Below the pieces are notes generated by a model, which saw only the letters and a list, made by a program, of their open reading frames with translations, searched no databases and was not told the origin of the DNA. From the NCBI GenBank assembly GCA_035295985.1, contig DATHBT010000300.1:1-25632 (forward strand): a DNA stretch of 25,632 bases, written 5' to 3'. The translations under genes and the position numbers were made by a program. Source of the stretch: JAIVGV01 sp035295985. Its GTDB lineage: Bacteria > Acidobacteriota > Blastocatellia > Pyrinomonadales > Pyrinomonadaceae. Positions 22,879 to 25,632 of this stretch are shown here, piece after piece (the first letter of the stretch is position 1; every line of letters starts with the position of its first letter).

Positions 22879-25632
22879 TCAGACTCCCCCATCCGCCGCG
22901 CCCGCGCTGCCCGCCCCGAACTCGTCCGGGGGATCGATCTCCACCTCCGGCATCGGCTCGAACTTCGACTCATCGAACGCCGGCATCTCCGGCTCTTCTG
23001 TCCCCAACTCCCGCAGATGCTGCCTCGCCTTCTCCAACCCCCAGTGATACGCGAACGGCGGCCCGTCGCACCACGCCAAACGGTACGCCTTCGTCGCCGC
23101 CTCGACCGCCGCCGCCTCGTTGCCAGCGTCGCGCTCGATCTGCGCCAGCACGTTGCACGCATCGGCGTGAATTAGCGGATACGGCCCGCGCTCCGCCGCC
23201 TCCCACACATCATCCAGAAACTCACGCGCCGCTTGTGCCTCCCCCTGCCGCCGCCGCAAATCCGCCAGCGCCACGAGCGCGGGCAGTTCTTCCTCAGCCA
23301 GATTCACCATCCGCGCGCGTGTGAGCGCATGGTGCAGCCGCTCGTCGGCGGTGGCGAGATCACTCAAGCCCAATGCCGCCTCACCTTGCGCTCGCGCCGC
23401 GCGGATGAAGTCCCGCTCAAGACTCTGAACATGAGCCAAGTCCCACGCGCGGTTGGCGGACGATAGCGCGCCGGCAAACTCGCCGAGCCACAGTGCTCTC
23501 TGCGCGAGATAAGAATTGACGCTGCCTTCACCTTGATTATGAGACTGCGCTATAAACATGCGTAGTGTTCGCTGTGTGGCAAACCCGGATTCATTCGTAA
23601 GGCCACGCGCCGCCAGCGTCAAGCCAAGCCAATACAGACTGACCGCTTCCTGAAAATGGTTATCCTGATCGCGTGTGATGACCAGCGAGTGCCGCGCGGC
23701 GGACTCTGATTCGCACAATGCACCAGACAGCCGCAATGCGTATGACAGGGTGCTCAAAATAATGCTGAGGTTCTTGTCATTCTTCATCTCCGAAGCAATT
23801 GTGTTAGCGCGGCGATACAGTGCGGCTGCGCGCCCCGGCTGTCCGCTCAAGGCATATCCCAGCGCCAGCGCATGGAGGGTGAAGACTTGATCGCCTTGAC
23901 TGCTCAAACGTGGTAACTGATCCAGTCCGGCAGGAAAGAGCATCTCCAAAAGTTCGACCCGCTGCCGGCTAGCACTCAGACGGAAGTGTGTGGCCTTATC
24001 CAATCGCTCGTAATAGAGTCTTTCGGCATCATCATAACGTCCCAGTCCAATCAGCGTGTTGTACAGTTCGATGGCGGGCGTGAGGTCTTCGAGGCTGTTG
24101 ACTTTGAGAGGATCGTCAATCTTCGGCACTGCTTCAAAGTGCGCCTGCAGGCTCGTATAGACGCCGCGCCGGGCATCGTCGCCTAGGCCGCTCCACACCA
24201 CACCGCGCACGAGCGGGTGCAGGTCGTAGCGATTGGCGCGCTTGTCCCAGCCGACCAGCCCACGGTCTTCCAACTCGGTCAGCACCCCGTCCAACTCGCG
24301 CTCGTCGGCGCACGGCTTCCCTTCACCTATCAACAACGCGGCCAGCGTGTCGTAGCGCGCGGGCATTCTGAAGGCGGCGACGGTGCGCAACACTTGCTGC
24401 GCTTTATCGTCCAGCCCGCGCACGGCGAAGGCCAGCACATGCGACTTCACCTGCACGAGCGGCAGGCCGAAGGGATCGAAATCTGGGTGTGCGCGCCGCC
24501 ACGCGTCGAAGTCGCCGGGCGCGGGCCGGTAGCGCGCCACCTCGCTCGCTAACGCCTGAATCAACAGCGGGTGGTTATCCGCCTGTCGGAAGAGCGGCAG
24601 CAACGAATCGCGCGCGCCGGTAGCGCCGAACGCTCGCCACAGTTCGAGCGCATCGTCATCGGCCAACCCTTTCAGGAAAATCGCGGCGCAACTGCCGAAC
24701 GGCTCGCCAGTCACCGTCTGCAAATCGGCGGGGTAGAGGCGTGTGCTGACGAGGATGCGCGAGGCGCGCACGTTCGCCAGCTTGCGGAGGAACGAGCCGG
24801 CGCGCGGGTCGGCGGTCTTGCGCAGGCGGTGCTCGCCCGTGAAGGATTGCGCGGCGCTCGCGGGCAGCCCCGCGGCGTCGGCGACGAAGTTCGCCGTCTG
24901 CCTGTCGTAATCGTCGTCGCTGAGGTGCGCCGCGTCCATGCGCGCGTAGGCGATGAGGATGCGCTCCAAGCCGTCGAGCACAAGGAGAAATGGCTCGCGG
25001 TCGAGGGCGGCAAGGAGTTGAGTCTCGCGGTCGGGCGCTGGCGTCTGTTGCACCTCGGCGAGCGGGCGGCCGGTGACGTAGGCGAGCGCGCGGGTGACGA
25101 AGTTCTCGAAGGTGGCGTCGGACTCGTAGAAGCTCCACCACATGCGCCCCACTAGCGGCATCATCTCCTGCGGCGCAATCGTCTGGAACCAGTGCCACGT
25201 GAGCGCGCTCTTGCCCAAGCCCCCGACGGCGACGACGTTGAGGATGCGCGCGCGGTAGATGTCCGCGTCGGGTTTGGCGACCCAGTCGGTCAGCAGGTTG
25301 AGTTCGGGCTGGCGGCCGACGAGGCGGTGGGTTTGCAGCAGCGTGTAAGGGTGCGCGATGAAGGGTTCGGGCGGCGCGGGGATGTCGCTGACGTAATGGA
25401 ACGTCGTCAGGTCTGGCTGACGGTAATCGGTCAATGCTTGGATTACTTGTGCGCGCAAGTCCGTAGGCGATTTGAAGAAGCCGGCGACGCGATCTTTGCC
25501 CGCGCGTTTTTTTAACTCGTCTAGCTTCACCTTGCGCCGCGCCGCTTCGACTGGGTCGCTCGTGTCTTCTTCCATGTCCGCGGGCGTGATCGCGTGCGAC
25601 TTGTCCATGAAGAAGATCAGGCGCGGTATTCC
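22879..25632 (-). CDS. DUF4062-type STAND NTPase with TPR-like C-terminus (5' end off window)
   Basis: 917 residues are visible and the frame continues off the right edge: upstream of the Met at 25608 are the codons for GIPRLIFF, which fit the end of a DUF4062 domain, so that Met is internal. Visible layout: residues ~1-70 are the DUF4062 tail (RLIFFMDKSHAITPADMEED, then VAGFFKSPTDLRAQVIQALT); ~105-115 LVGRQPELNLL; ~137-142 Walker A GGLGKS; ~215-220 Walker B FLLVLD; an ASRILVSTR sensor segment, giving an NB-ARC/AP-ATPase-like core; a winged-helix-like region (LVGWDKRANRYDLHPLVRGV); then ~450 residues of helical repeats similar to TPRs. Such proteins are signal-sensing ATPase switches, and some act in phage defence. 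Whether this one does is inference. It stands alone on its strand. Confidence 0.85.
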   Translation of the reverse strand, partial: GIPRLIFFMDKSHAITPADMEEDTSDPVEAARRKVKLDELKKRAGKDRVAGFFKSPTDLRAQVIQALTDYRQPDLTTFHYVSDIPAPPEPFIAHPYTLLQTHRLVGRQPELNLLTDWVAKPDADIYRARILNVVAVGGLGKSALTWHWFQTIAPQEMMPLVGRMWWSFYESDATFENFVTRALAYVTGRPLAEVQQTPAPDRETQLLAALDREPFLLVLDGLERILIAYARMDAAHLSDDDYDRQTANFVADAAGLPASAAQSFTGEHRLRKTADPRAGSFLRKLANVRASRILVSTRLYPADLQTVTGEPFGSCAAIFLKGLADDDALELWRAFGATGARDSLLPLFRQADNHPLLIQALASEVARYRPAPGDFDAWRRAHPDFDPFGLPLVQVKSHVLAFAVRGLDDKAQQVLRTVAAFRMPARYDTLAALLIGEGKPCADERELDGVLTELEDRGLVGWDKRANRYDLHPLVRGVVWSGLGDDARRGVYTSLQAHFEAVPKIDDPLKVNSLEDLTPAIELYNTLIGLGRYDDAERLYYERLDKATHFRLSASRQRVELLEMLFPAGLDQLPRLSSQGDQVFTLHALALGYALSGQPGRAAALYRRANTIASEMKNDKNLSIILSTLSYALRLSGALCESESAARHSLVITRDQDNHFQEAVSLYWLGLTLAARGLTNESGFATQRTLRMFIAQSHNQGEGSVNSYLAQRALWLGEFAGALSSANRAWDLAHVQSLERDFIRAARAQGEAALGLSDLATADERLHHALTRARMVNLAEEELPALVALADLRRRQGEAQAAREFLDDVWEAAERGPYPLIHADACNVLAQIERDAGNEAAAVEAATKAYRLAWCDGPPFAYHWGLEKARQHLRELGTEEPEMPAFDESKFEPMPEVEIDPPDEFGAGSAGAADGGV

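Overview
This is a GC-rich (mostly well above 60% by eye) bacterial chromosomal window. It holds about 22 protein genes, no rRNA or tRNA that I can see, and many palindromic intergenic repeats. The protein style (PEGA/TPR proteins, many TPR proteins, Spy/CpxP-like and TlpA-like envelope proteins) and the repeat families suggest an acidobacterium, perhaps Blastocatellia. That placement is inference; no marker gene proves it.

Layout. (1) 1-5015: the 3' part of a GAF-like protein with a long Ala/Pro/Glu linker, then a Slt-type lytic transglycosylase with a PEGA/TPR protein directly behind it. This is an envelope-oriented unit bounded by two very long nested hairpins. (2) 5016-6989: a four-helix membrane protein, a possible 35-residue membrane microprotein, and a PLP aminotransferase. 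(3) 7005-18440: the most notable part, a run of attC-like integron recombination sites with usually one gene between consecutive sites. Cargo: an exported hypothetical, a three-gene segment (VOC dioxygenase, GNAT acetyltransferase, exported hypothetical), an exported esterase, a reversed exported serine beta-lactamase-fold hydrolase whose C-terminal domain is cut off by an in-frame stop, a cupin, a TPR-thioredoxin fusion, a TPR protein, a reversed exported hypothetical and another exported hypothetical. A 62-residue membrane protein follows the last site. No integrase lies in the window, so this looks like a cluster of attC sites lacking an integrase (CALIN) or the distal part of a chromosomal integron. 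(4) 18746-22677: ordinary chromosome with dxs (isoprenoid precursor synthesis), a small downstream gene, a Spy/CpxP-like periplasmic protein and a Tat-exported metallophosphoesterase. (5) 22879-25632: a large STAND NTPase with the end of a DUF4062 domain, a nucleotide-binding core and TPR-like repeats. It runs off the right edge and is plausibly a defence or signalling ATPase.

Two repeat systems overlie this. Besides the attC-like sites, intergenic hairpins built from inverted 7-base or 8-base tandem units occur at 1208-1342, 3872-3939, 4893-5014, 21777-21839 and 22766-22850. Two lie between convergent genes, and one is translated into the N-terminus of the PEGA/TPR protein.

Functionally, most cassette products carry a signal peptide or membrane segment, so the array looks like a store of envelope and periplasmic functions rather than of classical resistance genes. 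Function calls rest on motifs read by eye; no database search or folding program was run.
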